In this document: in pieces, positions 18,443 through 27,013 of the stretch
Layout of the letters: every line of letters starts with the position of its first letter
Numbering within the stretch: position 1 is the stretch's first letter
DNA from: Bradyrhizobium jicamae
GTDB lineage: Bacteria > Pseudomonadota > Alphaproteobacteria > Rhizobiales > Xanthobacteraceae
Assembly: GCF_018130215.1 (NCBI RefSeq)
Contig: NZ_JAFCKQ010000008.1
Coordinates: 1 to 64,000, forward strand
DNA: 64,000 nt
Reading direction: 5' to 3'
Position numbers and translations under genes: made by a program
Notes under the pieces: model-generated
The model's input: the letters and a program-made list of their open reading frames with translations, nothing else
What the model was told of the DNA's origin: nothing
Database searches by the model: none

Positions 18443-19873
18443 ATGAAACCGCGCAAGATACTGGCCGGGGACCGGCTTCGCCGACTTCGCATGGAGCGCG
18501 ACATGACGCAGGCGGGGGCTGCCGATGCGCTCGGGATCTCGCCTGGGTATCTCAGCCAGATCGAAGCTGACCAAAGGCCGATCACGCGCAAACTGCTTCA
18601 GCGATTAACACGTCTGTTCTCGCTACCCGCTGGATATTTCTCCGATGATGAGGACCTGCGGCTCGCGAGCGAGCTGCGCGAGAGCGCGAGCGATCCGCTG
18701 TTCGGCGCAGCCGCGTCTCCCGACGAAGCGAGTTCGGTCGTTCGCGTAGCTCCCAACCTTGCCCAGCGCTTTCTTCATCTGTACCGATCCTACCTCGCAC
18801 TCGAGGAGGAGCATCGTTCGTTGCAAACGAGCATCGCGCAGGAAGGAGGCGGGGCTGCGAGCCGCTTTCCCTACGACGAAGTTCGCGATTGGGTTCAATC
18901 GAGGCGCAATCATTTCGACGTGCTCGACTTGGCCGCTGAGAGACTGGCCACAGTGAACCATTTCCGTTCCGAGAACAGGGGTGAGGATCTCGCAAAATAC
19001 ATGCTGGACGCTCATCGCATCAGGATCGAGCACGCACCTGACGCTCTCGATAGAGGAATGATCTGGCGCCTCGACCGCAAGGCTCAGACGCTCTTCCTAC
19101 CGGTGGACGCGCCATCGGAGAGCCGCGCCTTCTGGATCGCTCACGTTATCGGACTGCTTGACCAACGCGGCGCGATCGAGCGCCAGATCCGACAGGCACG
19201 CCTCAGTAACGACGAGGCGGCCTCGCTCGCCCGCGTTGCTCTCGCCAACTACTTCGCCGGAGCCTTGGTGATGCCTTATGAGACTTTCCTCGGATCCGCG
19301 CGCGAAATGCGGTATGACGTCGAGCGTCTGCAACGACGATTTGGCACGAGCTTCGAGCAAGTTTGTCATCGGCTCAGCACGCTGCAGCGGCGAACCTCGC
19401 CGGGCATCCCGTTCTACTTCCTGAAGATCGACATCGCAGGAAACGTCTTGAAACGGAGTAGCGCGACGCGATTCCAGTTCGCTCGTTTCGGAGGCCCCTG
19501 CCCTCTATGGAACGTGCATCAGGCGTTCTCGCAACCCAACCGCATCCTGGTCCAGCTCGCAGCCACGCCCGAAGGCACGAAATACCTCAGCATCGCGCGG
19601 ACGGTGAGCCCATCCGCAGGCTCGTATCTCAGCCGGCCGCGTGCGGTCGCTGTCGGCTTGGGATGCGAGGTCGCCTATGCGAGTCAGACCGTATACGCGA
19701 AAGGCGTCGACCTGGACGACGCCGAGGCCGCCGATCCGATCGGCCCCGGGTGTCGCGCTTGCGAGCGAACCGATTGCAGGCACCGCGCGCTCCCGCCGAT
19801 TGGCCGAAGGCTGGACGTCGGAACGGCCGAGCGCGGTCTCGTGCCTTATCGAATCGATACCGGGCCCGGCTGA
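18443..19873 (+). CDS. XRE family short-chain fatty acyl regulator (ScfR/RamB type)
   Basis: This 476-residue regulator has an N-terminal lambda-repressor-like helix-turn-helix at about residues 8-62 (DRLRRLRMERDMTQ, then LGISPGYLSQIEADQ). A long effector region related to IrrE/ImmA-like domains follows. The C-terminus has paired cysteines (CRACERTDC) that are standard for this family. Such proteins control acetate, propionate or methylcitrate genes in response to acyl-CoA. Its divergent arrangement with prpD, 115 bases apart, makes it the probable local regulator of the prp operon. Activator or repressor mode cannot be told. Confidence 0.9.
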   Translation: MKPRKILAGDRLRRLRMERDMTQAGAADALGISPGYLSQIEADQRPITRKLLQRLTRLFSLPAGYFSDDEDLRLASELRESASDPLFGAAASPDEASSVVRVAPNLAQRFLHLYRSYLALEEEHRSLQTSIAQEGGGAASRFPYDEVRDWVQSRRNHFDVLDLAAERLATVNHFRSENRGEDLAKYMLDAHRIRIEHAPDALDRGMIWRLDRKAQTLFLPVDAPSESRAFWIAHVIGLLDQRGAIERQIRQARLSNDEAASLARVALANYFAGALVMPYETFLGSAREMRYDVERLQRRFGTSFEQVCHRLSTLQRRTSPGIPFYFLKIDIAGNVLKRSSATRFQFARFGGPCPLWNVHQAFSQPNRILVQLAATPEGTKYLSIARTVSPSAGSYLSRPRAVAVGLGCEVAYASQTVYAKGVDLDDAEAADPIGPGCRACERTDCRHRALPPIGRRLDVGTAERGLVPYRIDTGPG

Positions 19874-19906
19874 GGGCTATGCTCGTTTAAAACTTTGCCA
19901 GACGGC

Positions 19907-19970
19907 AACTGATAAGCTTTGTGCAATTTCCTTATCAGTCGACTGACTCTGTTTATGAACGTTATCAGTT
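19907..19970. repeat. Three copies of an ACTGATAA/TTATCAGT element
   Basis: AACTGATAAG at 19907-19916 and CTTATCAGT at 19931-19939 form a 9-bp perfect inverted repeat with a 14-base loop; GTTATCAGTT at 19961-19970 is a third copy. The first pair could be a weak transcription terminator for the regulator gene (no U tract) or all three could be protein-binding sites. No other gene overlaps this stretch. Confidence 0.45.
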
Positions 19971-20074
19971 AGACCGCTTCAATCGCCATCAAGCACGTCT
20001 TCCCTCCACTCTGAAAGAAGACCGCGACGCGAGACGCTGCAAAGAGACTTAGTGGCGCGTCCGGAGCGCACGGC

Positions 20075-20242
20075 CTACGACTTGTTATCACGATCGAAAA
20101 CTATAAGCCCGGCCGGATCCAAGCTAGAAAACCGCTGTGCCAGTCTGATTAACTCTGCTCGTGTCTTCTGATCCTTTATGGAAACGAAAGCTGCCAAAAG
20201 ACGCAAGCATTCGTCCACGCTGGAGTTTCTCTCCTCTACCAT
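20075..20242 (-). CDS. Small hypothetical protein, Bradyrhizobium type
   Basis: This 55-residue protein is mostly helical, with VDECLRLLAAFVSIKDQKT and a following AELIRLAQRFSSLDP segment. Short proteins with a similar KTRAELI-like core are, from memory, common in Bradyrhizobium and have no known role. GGGAG lies upstream of the ATG at 20242, which is preferred over the longer frame to 20311. It has no membrane segment and stands alone between convergent and divergent neighbours. Confidence 0.55.
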   Translation of the reverse strand: MVEERNSSVDECLRLLAAFVSIKDQKTRAELIRLAQRFSSLDPAGLIVFDRDNKS

Positions 20243-20387
20243 TGTAGAACGCTCCCTGGTTGCACTCGACCTGTGAGCACACCGGACACGTCCGGTCAAT
20301 GTGGCTGTCACAATCGCGATCTCGTGGATCGCTCATTTTGGCCGAACGACACGGATCGTGGATCCAGAATGAGCAATGCAGTTCGGT

Positions 20388-20687
20388 TCACGCTGCGCCG
20401 CCGTCGACCTTGCGCAACGGAATCACCTCTGCGCTTTCGACGAGGTCAGGTATCTCGGCAAGTATCGCCGTGATATGCGGGGCGGCGATATGCTTGTCTA
20501 GAAGATCGCGGCTTTCCCATTCTTCGGTCCAGACAAACCGGCGTGGCTGGTCGAGAGCGCGGTTGAGCTGATAGCTGATGCAGCCTTCTTCCTTGAGGGT
20601 GGTCGCGATCACACTGCGGAACAGGGTTTCGAGTTTTTCTTCCGCGCCGGGCTTGGCGAGAAAGATCGCGACGAGGGGAATCGTCAT
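20388..20687 (-). CDS. Putative quinol monooxygenase, ABM domain
   Basis: This 99-residue dimeric alpha-beta barrel protein of the antibiotic biosynthesis monooxygenase family includes the core features EEKLETLFRSVIATTLKEEG and the FVWTEEWESRDLLDKHIAAPH motif. Members oxidise quinols or small aromatics, or merely bind them. GGAG precedes the ATG at 20687 by seven bases, while the frame to 20777 adds an unrelated basic stretch. It is isolated, with no obvious operon partner, so its substrate is open. Confidence 0.85.
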   Translation of the reverse strand: MTIPLVAIFLAKPGAEEKLETLFRSVIATTLKEEGCISYQLNRALDQPRRFVWTEEWESRDLLDKHIAAPHITAILAEIPDLVESAEVIPLRKVDGGAA

Positions 20688-20902
20688 AAGCAGCTCCATA
20701 AACGTTGCTGACGGGGAAAGCCGAGGACGGCGAAACGGCTCGACGCGTGATGTGCAGCTCCTGCACCTTGTATGCAAAACTCGCAGGCACTTACGGTCTC
20801 AATCATTAACGAGCATCTGTGCCTCGTACCCCTGCCCCGGCATGTTTGCGCCAATCGACGATTGAGGGCGTGAAATCTCAAGCGCTCGATGCGGTCCTAC
20901 TA

Positions 20903-22315
20903 CTAATTTGCAGGATCAATCGCGGCAGACGGCGTGCCGCCAGCCTCGATCGCTTCGCCCGCAGCTAGGCACAGATCTTCTCGGTAGCGGCCGGCCACCA
21001 GTTGCACACCGACCGGGATCCGTCCAACCAGTCCAGTCGAAACCGTTAGCGCTGGAAGGCCCATGCAGGGAATCGCAATCTGTGGGAGCTGGGCATGCCA
21101 CACTCGCGCAAATGACGCAGCATCCCTGAGGTCGAGATGATCGGGGAACGGCAGTTCGCCTGATACTGGCATCAGCAGCACCGGATATCTGGCAAGGAAG
21201 GCAAACCACTCGCGCGTCAGTTTGTCGCGACGGGTCAACGCCTTCGAAAGATCGAACGGGTGCACTTTATCGCGGATGCCGCGCAAGCAGGCCAATGCGC
21301 CTGGATCGCCCTCACGCTCGGCAATTTCGAGCTGCGCCTCATAGCCGTCGCCGAGCCAGAGCTTAGTCTGGATATCGGCCGGCTCGCGCAAAGATGGTAC
21401 ATCTTCGATCTCCTCGACGATCCAGCCCGCGCGTTGTAGCCGTTTACCAGCGTCGGTCACAGCAGCAACTACCTCAGGCACGGGGTTGAGGCCATCGGGG
21501 TTTAGGCACATCGCTACTCGTTTCGGCCTCGGCGGCCCTTCAAGCGCCACTGGAGCGTACCAAGGGTCGCGAGCATCGGGCGCCGACATCGCCGCCAGCG
21601 AAATGCGCAAATCTCCGATTGTGCGCGCCAGTGGACCGGACACCGCGCCTATCTGCGGACCGATCGGACGCCCTTCTGAGCTCGGATTGAAGGCCGGTAT
21701 TCGGCCCAAGCTGGGCCGCAAACCATGCACACCACATGCATAGGCGGGATAGCGGATCGAGCCCGCTATATCGCTGCCGTGGGCAATGTGCCCAATGCCA
21801 GCTGCGACCGCTGCACCCGCCCCGCCAGACGAACCGCCCGGCGTGATACCTGGATCGCGCGGGTTCTTAGTATCACCATGTATGAGGTTGGTGGTGAACC
21901 AGCGATAAGATACGGTTGGGCAGTTGGTGCGGCCGAGCAGGATGGCGCCGGCCTTGCGTAGATTGGCAACCACCGGGTTGTCGGCCCTGGCGATATTGTC
22001 ACGTTGCAGCTTCATTCCATCGGTGGTGGCAAACCCTTGCTGGTCGACACCGATCTTGATTGTAACGGGTACGCCGACCAGCGGCCCCAGATCCTCGCCG
22101 CGCGCAATTGCCACGTCGATCGACGTGGCCTGGGCCACCACGTCGTCGCGCCGATGATCGACTACTGCATTGATTTTCGGGTTGACCGCATCAAGACGAG
22201 CAAGCGCCGCCTCCGCCGCTTCTCTCGCCGAAACCTTCTTCGATTTGATGAGCCCGACGAGTTGGGTGGCCGACAGACGCCAAAGATCTTGCAAGATATA
22301 CTCCGCTTCTCTCAT
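20903..22315 (-). CDS. Amidase, amidase-signature family
   Basis: This serine hydrolase of 470 residues should cleave a carboxamide to acid and ammonia in the cytoplasm. The catalytic lysine lies in VPVTIKIGVDQ (about residue 89), and the glycine/serine signature GGSSGGAGAAVAAG with GSDIAGSIR supplies the cis and nucleophilic serines. It is normal in length. It follows the sugar-type ABC transporter on the same strand after the unknown protein, which suggests that an imported compound carries an amide. GatA of the transamidosome is unlikely because gatB/gatC are absent. Confidence 0.9.
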   Translation of the reverse strand: MREAEYILQDLWRLSATQLVGLIKSKKVSAREAAEAALARLDAVNPKINAVVDHRRDDVVAQATSIDVAIARGEDLGPLVGVPVTIKIGVDQQGFATTDGMKLQRDNIARADNPVVANLRKAGAILLGRTNCPTVSYRWFTTNLIHGDTKNPRDPGITPGGSSGGAGAAVAAGIGHIAHGSDIAGSIRYPAYACGVHGLRPSLGRIPAFNPSSEGRPIGPQIGAVSGPLARTIGDLRISLAAMSAPDARDPWYAPVALEGPPRPKRVAMCLNPDGLNPVPEVVAAVTDAGKRLQRAGWIVEEIEDVPSLREPADIQTKLWLGDGYEAQLEIAEREGDPGALACLRGIRDKVHPFDLSKALTRRDKLTREWFAFLARYPVLLMPVSGELPFPDHLDLRDAASFARVWHAQLPQIAIPCMGLPALTVSTGLVGRIPVGVQLVAGRYREDLCLAAGEAIEAGGTPSAAIDPAN

Positions 22316-22461
22316 TCCAAAACGGACTCGATGCGTCTCTAGGAACGCTACGATCAGCGTCCGACAATAGATCGATCACTCGCATCATGTTGCCAGCCGT
22401 CCACGTGGTTCACTAATGCGCACCGCGTTGGCTCAACGCTCGCTGTGATCTCGTTGTGGTC

Positions 22462-23022
22462 CTAAAAGCTCTCGAAGTCGCGGGCAACATTCGAATTATG
22501 TGGCGGAAGAACCGATCGCAGCGCGACGCTAGTCGGTTGTTGCACAGGCCAAACGATCGAACCTGGGTCTCCGGTGAGACGCAGCGAATGAAGTACACGT
22601 TGGGCCTCTTTCGTCCCGGCTGACGTCACCCCATTGGCGACATGCAGGTCCGCGATCAATGGTGCTTCCGAAGACCCCAACCGGCGGCTCCACCAACGCG
22701 TCGCGCCGTCCACCGTTGGACGAGCCTGGCCACCCTGATACATTCTGAGTTCGATAGCCGATGCATACCAAACAGCATCACCATCGACCCTCTGTCTTGG
22801 AGGCCGGTTGTGGAGGATGAGCATGCCGTCAGGCCCTTGTTCGATTTCTCCCCACGTCGGAGGCGTACGAACTTCCATCGGCCCGTAGCAGACGGTTCGC
22901 CAATCCCGTCGGAGCGTGCGTCGTACTGCACGCGAACAATTGCGGAAGCTACTCACCGCATACCCGAAGGCAAAGGCTCCGGCGGCAGCAGGCAGCAACA
23001 GAATTGTTACGATCCTTTTCAA
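22462..23022 (-). CDS. Hypothetical exported protein in the ABC-transporter operon
   Basis: This 186-residue protein is not recognised. An N-terminal hydrophobic segment with a basic start (KRIVTILLLPAAAGAFAFGYA) suggests a signal peptide or membrane anchor. The rest is polar, with Trp-rich spots (VWYASAIELRMYQGG, TRWWSRRLGS). It begins with TTG overlapping the permease stop codon as TTGA, implying translational coupling with the transporter, and precedes the amidase by 146 bases. It may be a lipoprotein-like or periplasmic partner, but no lipobox is evident. Confidence 0.6.
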   Translation of the reverse strand: MKRIVTILLLPAAAGAFAFGYAVSSFRNCSRAVRRTLRRDWRTVCYGPMEVRTPPTWGEIEQGPDGMLILHNRPPRQRVDGDAVWYASAIELRMYQGGQARPTVDGATRWWSRRLGSSEAPLIADLHVANGVTSAGTKEAQRVLHSLRLTGDPGSIVWPVQQPTSVALRSVLPPHNSNVARDFESF

Positions 23023-24218
23023 GGGCGCGAAAATAGCTTCCCCCCACGCTTGGACAGTACGTCGATGTAGACGGCGAGCATAAGAACAATCCCGCTTGTG
23101 ATGTTCTGGTAGGCCGTTGGCACATTCAGCAACGAAAGACCGTTTGCGAGGCTTTGCATTAGCAAAGCGCCCAATAAGACGCCGGAGACCGTGCCCGTGC
23201 CGCCATAGAGGCTTGCTCCGCCGATGACAACGGCCGCGATTGCGTTCAGTTCAAGAAACAGCCCCGATTCCGGCGGTGCGGAGCCGAGCCGTCCAACCAA
23301 GATCAGTGTCGCGATAGCAGTCAACACTCCGATGAGCACGAATGAAATCATCAGATGCATGGTGATGGGTATGCCCGCCGACCTAGCAGCATCGCGATTG
23401 CCGCCAACCGCATATACATGGCGCCCCCACACGGTGTTGGTCAGCATCCACGAGACCAGCGCCGCCGCTGCCAATGTGATGGCCACCGGCACTGGTAACC
23501 CGCGATAAGACAGCGTTGCCCAGCCAAGCAGGACGACGCTGGCGAAACCCAGGCCAGATCGAACCAATACACGCCGACGCTGGTTGTCCTCTCCGAGGTT
23601 GCGAAGCGGCCAGAGTGATATGATGGCCGCCACTGCAATGAACACCCAAAGCGCAGACCCCGTAACAAAGCCTTCGCCGAAGAACCGGATTTGGTCGGAG
23701 ACGCCGGTGATCGTGCGCCCGCCTGACAGCGCAAGCGCCAAGCCGCGAAACAGCATCAAGCCACCGAGTGTTGCCACGAACGACGGAAGACCAAAGCGGG
23801 CAACCCAGACGCCGTTCCACAGGCCGACGAGGATCCCCATACCGAGAGCCACCGCAATCGATCCCCACACGCCCACGGCGCCACTCACCTCGATCATGGC
23901 GACCACGGTAACGCAAAGGCTCAAGAACGATCCTACGGAGAGGTCGATCTCGCCCTGGACGACGACCACGAGCATTCCGATAGCGACCAAGGCAGTCATG
24001 GCGGTCTGCCGCATAAGATTGGTCAAATTTCGGTCGCTGACAAATACACCGTCTGTCAGGATTGAGAAGGCGATCCAGACGATCGCGATCGCCAAGAGCA
24101 GTCCTGCGGCCGAGCGCAAGAGGGAAATGATCGAGTTTGCCCGTGTCGGCGACGTGGGCCTGGCTTCTGCAGAGGTCACCGCAATCGCGTCGCTCTTCGA
24201 TTCAGCTATCGTTGTCAT
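23019..24218 (-). CDS. Sugar ABC transporter permease, RbsC/XylH family
   Basis: This 399-residue inner-membrane permease of the carbohydrate uptake transporter 2 (CUT2) type has many hydrophobic helices. Family landmarks are MLVVVVQGEIDLSVGSFL, NTVWGRHVYAVGGNRDAARSAGI and the terminal GASLYGGTGTVSGVLLGALL segment. It follows the ATPase gene by 19 bases. The same operon carries the ATPase with two cassettes and the periplasmic receptor, giving a complete importer. The hydrophilic N-terminus of about 30 residues (SKSDAIAVTSAEARPTSP) is normal for XylH-like proteins. Confidence 0.92.
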   Translation of the reverse strand: MTTIAESKSDAIAVTSAEARPTSPTRANSIISLLRSAAGLLLAIAIVWIAFSILTDGVFVSDRNLTNLMRQTAMTALVAIGMLVVVVQGEIDLSVGSFLSLCVTVVAMIEVSGAVGVWGSIAVALGMGILVGLWNGVWVARFGLPSFVATLGGLMLFRGLALALSGGRTITGVSDQIRFFGEGFVTGSALWVFIAVAAIISLWPLRNLGEDNQRRRVLVRSGLGFASVVLLGWATLSYRGLPVPVAITLAAAALVSWMLTNTVWGRHVYAVGGNRDAARSAGIPITMHLMISFVLIGVLTAIATLILVGRLGSAPPESGLFLELNAIAAVVIGGASLYGGTGTVSGVLLGALLMQSLANGLSLLNVPTAYQNITSGIVLMLAVYIDVLSKRGGKLFSRP

Positions 24219-24237
24219 CGCAGTCCCGTCGTTGATT

Positions 24238-25815
24238 TCATTGTAATCCCCCGGCCAATGCGAGCAGTTCGTGAGCGTTCGTGTCTTTCGACTTGATCAG
24301 CGCGACTTGCCTTCCATCGCGTAGCACCAAAACCCGATCGGAAAGTTGAAGCGCCTCGGACTCTTCCATGGTCGCGTACAGCACGGCAGTTCCGATGGAT
24401 GCGAGCTTTCGCACCAGCCGATACACGTCTTGCTTTGCACCCAGGTCGATTCCGCGCGTAGGCTCATCGAGCAAGACCAGACGCGGCTCGTTGATGAGGG
24501 CTCGTGCCAACAGAACCTTTTGCTGATTACCACCACTGAGGGCTGCTATCGGCTGATCCGGTCCCTGCGTGCGAATGGCCAAGTCGCGGATCATCGATCT
24601 GCAGAGATCTGCGCATCTTGCTGGATCAACAATGGGTCCCTTCCGACGTGGAGGCCCGCGATGCCAGCCTAACATCATGTTTTCAAGCACGGAAAGTTGT
24701 GGGACGACTCCATCGCGCTGGCGTTCAGCTGAAACATAGGCGACACCCGCCAGGATCGATTCGCGTGGACTTCGCGGCTGGAACTGGGTGCCAGCCAATT
24801 CGATCCCGCCGCTCGTCAATTCCGGCATGAATCCGTAGAGCGATTGCAAGAGCTCCGACTTTCCCGCCCCTAAGGGCCCGTAGACGGCGACGATCTCGTT
24901 CGCCGCGACCTCGAGGTCGATCGGTCCAACGTCGCGCGGAGATTCTAGCGAGCGCGAGAGGCTCCATCGGTTGAGCCTTACCGTCGTTTCGCGCTGCGCT
25001 GAATGCGTGCTTTGACCGGTCGACACGACGTTGTCCCGGGCGCTGCCGAGCATGGCTCGTACGATCGTTCCATGATTGAGCCCCGACTTTGGCGCATCCA
25101 ACGCGACACGACCATCACGAAGCACCACAACACGGTCACAGACCCGCAAGATTTCATCGGTGCGATGAGAAATAAAGATAATGCCGGCGCCCTGAGCTGC
25201 GAGCTCGCGCATACGCTGAAGCAACACCGTGATCTCACCAGCTCCGAGCGCCGAGGTCGATTCATCGAAAACGAACACCCGACTGCCACTCGCGATCGCG
25301 CGAGCGATCTCGACCTGCTCCATCAGAGCGACTCCGCCCTGCCCGGCGAGCGGCGTCCGCGTATCAATAGCCAACCCGAGCCTGCTCAATGCGGCGCCCG
25401 CTCGAGCGTGCAAGCCCTTCCAATCGATTATTCCGAAACGAGAGGGCTCGATCGCGAGCATTACGTTTTCACCGATGGTCAGCTGAGAAACAACGGAACC
25501 TTCCTGGTGAACGAGAGCAACGCCGGCACGATGGGCATCTCTGGAGTCGGTGAACGCCGCCAACTTGCCGCTGCAGGTCACGCTCCCGCAGTAAGCCCCA
25601 TACGGGATCTCACCGACGATAACTTTTGCAAGCGTACTTTTCCCGGCACCGTTTGCGCCCATCAAGCCGACAACCTCTCCGGCCGAGACGTCGAAGCTTA
25701 CCTTGTCAAGGGCACGATTTGCGCCGAACTCGACGGTAATACCGTCGAGTTGCAGCAATTCGCCGGCATCGTTCCCGCTCAAGGTGGCAGATGCCACGGA
25801 CGCTTCCATTTGCAT
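24238..25815 (-). CDS. Sugar ABC transporter ATP-binding protein, RbsA/XylG family
   Basis: This protein of 525 residues has two tandem ATPase cassettes, as in CUT2 importers. The first has Walker A GLMGANGAGKSTLAK and the second a variant GPLGAGKSELLQS. The C-terminal signature ALSGGNQQKVLLARAL and Walker B LVLLDEPTRGIDLG are intact. The first cassette's signature is degenerate (GQGGVALMEQVEIARA), as in many family members where one site is inactive. Its ATG follows the stop of the receptor gene directly (TAGATG). It powers uptake of the sugar bound by the next protein. Confidence 0.92.
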   Translation of the reverse strand: MQMEASVASATLSGNDAGELLQLDGITVEFGANRALDKVSFDVSAGEVVGLMGANGAGKSTLAKVIVGEIPYGAYCGSVTCSGKLAAFTDSRDAHRAGVALVHQEGSVVSQLTIGENVMLAIEPSRFGIIDWKGLHARAGAALSRLGLAIDTRTPLAGQGGVALMEQVEIARAIASGSRVFVFDESTSALGAGEITVLLQRMRELAAQGAGIIFISHRTDEILRVCDRVVVLRDGRVALDAPKSGLNHGTIVRAMLGSARDNVVSTGQSTHSAQRETTVRLNRWSLSRSLESPRDVGPIDLEVAANEIVAVYGPLGAGKSELLQSLYGFMPELTSGGIELAGTQFQPRSPRESILAGVAYVSAERQRDGVVPQLSVLENMMLGWHRGPPRRKGPIVDPARCADLCRSMIRDLAIRTQGPDQPIAALSGGNQQKVLLARALINEPRLVLLDEPTRGIDLGAKQDVYRLVRKLASIGTAVLYATMEESEALQLSDRVLVLRDGRQVALIKSKDTNAHELLALAGGLQ

Positions 25816-26892
25816 CTACCCTGCTTTGAGGCCGATATCAGCTGGTTTCAACCAATCGGTCAGTTTGAGGAAGTCAGGCAAGGTTTCTTTGTTCACGACT
25901 CGTGACTGAATCCGCATTCCGGGTATTTTCTTGCCGCCCACATCAAGAGCCTCGTTGGTTTTCGGCACCTCACCTCGAGTGAGAGCCAACGCTGCCTCCG
26001 CGGTTACGCGTCCCATTTGGATGAGATCAGTCCAGGCGCTCATCGCCATGTCACCCCTAACGATCGCACGAGCGCCTTCGGGCCACACGTCCTCTCCGCA
26101 AAGCCAGACTTTGCCGTTCAGTCCCTGCTCGGTCAGCGCCTGAAGCGCGCCCAGCGCCAAACCTTCCTCGTTGGAGACTACGGCCTGGATATCATTGTTG
26201 TTTTTAGTCAGCGCATCCTCGATTTGCTTGAGAGCCGACTCTTGGCGCCAATTGTCGTGCCATTGGTGCGAGACGATTTTGATCTCTCCGGAATCTATAT
26301 GCGGCTTGAGAACCCTGAGCGCCCCCTCAGTCTTCTGACGCGCCACGTCTATCCCTTCAGGGCCGCTGACGAGGGCCCAGTTGCCCTTTTTTGCTTCCTT
26401 GAGGGCCTGCTTGGCTTGAAGTTCGCCAACGAGATAATTGTCGCGCGCCGCCCAATAGTCGATAGCCGGAGAAGGAATGACATAGTTGTACGAAATGATG
26501 GGAATGTTCGCCTCGCGCTTGACGCGCTCGACAATCTTCTTCGCTGCCTCGACGTTCACGGGAATGATCACGAGCACTTTGATGCCTTGAGACAGCATGG
26601 CATCGATCTGAGTGTCCTGGGTCGCCACGTCTTCATTCGCGCCTTGAATTATGTATCGAAGTCCCAGCTCGTCGGCGCGGGTCTGGAAATAGTGACGATC
26701 ATGAGGCCAGCGGAAGGCGTCGAAGCTGGGAAAGCTAAACCCAACCAACGGACCGGTCGCGGCGCGCGCCGAAAGGCCGCCGGCGCCCAAGGTTGCAGTG
26801 GCGGCGCCATAGACCGCCGCGGACTTCATGAGCTCGCGTCGCGTGATGCGGCCCTCAACAAGCTGTTTAGTCAGACTGAGCAAGTCGCGCAT
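25816..26892 (-). CDS. Periplasmic sugar-binding protein, XylF/RbsB family
   Basis: This receptor of about 358 residues begins with a leader containing TRRELMKSAAVYGAA, a twin-arginine-like motif with a long N-region, so export may be via Tat. The mature part has type I sugar-binding landmarks (GFSFPSFDAFRWPHDRH, then DAMLSQGIKVLVIIPVN and NDIQAVVSNEEGLALGAL). AGGGGAGG sits before the ATG at 26892, deciding it over an earlier in-frame codon at 26943. It heads a leftward operon of importer, unknown protein and amidase. The sugar is likely a xylose-like or modified sugar, not resolved. Confidence 0.9.
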   Translation of the reverse strand: MRDLLSLTKQLVEGRITRRELMKSAAVYGAATATLGAGGLSARAATGPLVGFSFPSFDAFRWPHDRHYFQTRADELGLRYIIQGANEDVATQDTQIDAMLSQGIKVLVIIPVNVEAAKKIVERVKREANIPIISYNYVIPSPAIDYWAARDNYLVGELQAKQALKEAKKGNWALVSGPEGIDVARQKTEGALRVLKPHIDSGEIKIVSHQWHDNWRQESALKQIEDALTKNNNDIQAVVSNEEGLALGALQALTEQGLNGKVWLCGEDVWPEGARAIVRGDMAMSAWTDLIQMGRVTAEAALALTRGEVPKTNEALDVGGKKIPGMRIQSRVVNKETLPDFLKLTDWLKPADIGLKAG

Positions 26893-26957
26893 AAAACCTC
26901 CCCTGAGCAGGTGGCCACATCGTTGGCGCCGCCACCAAAGCAATATTATTTATATAG

Positions 26958-26984
26958 AACATACCATCTAAAAAAAATTGTCAA
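26958..26984 (-). promoter_or_regulatory. Predicted sigma70-type promoter of the sugar transporter operon
   Basis: On the minus strand, TTGACA (26979-26984) is followed after 15 bases by TATGTT (26958-26963), preceded by TGG. A second A/T box (TATATA) lies further downstream at 26951-26956. The surrounding DNA is very A/T-rich in a GC-rich genome. It lies 66-92 bases upstream of the receptor start. The -10 assignment is uncertain. Confidence 0.5.
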
Positions 26985-27013
26985 GCTTCCTCGAAGGAAA
27001 ATTGTTTTTGCGG

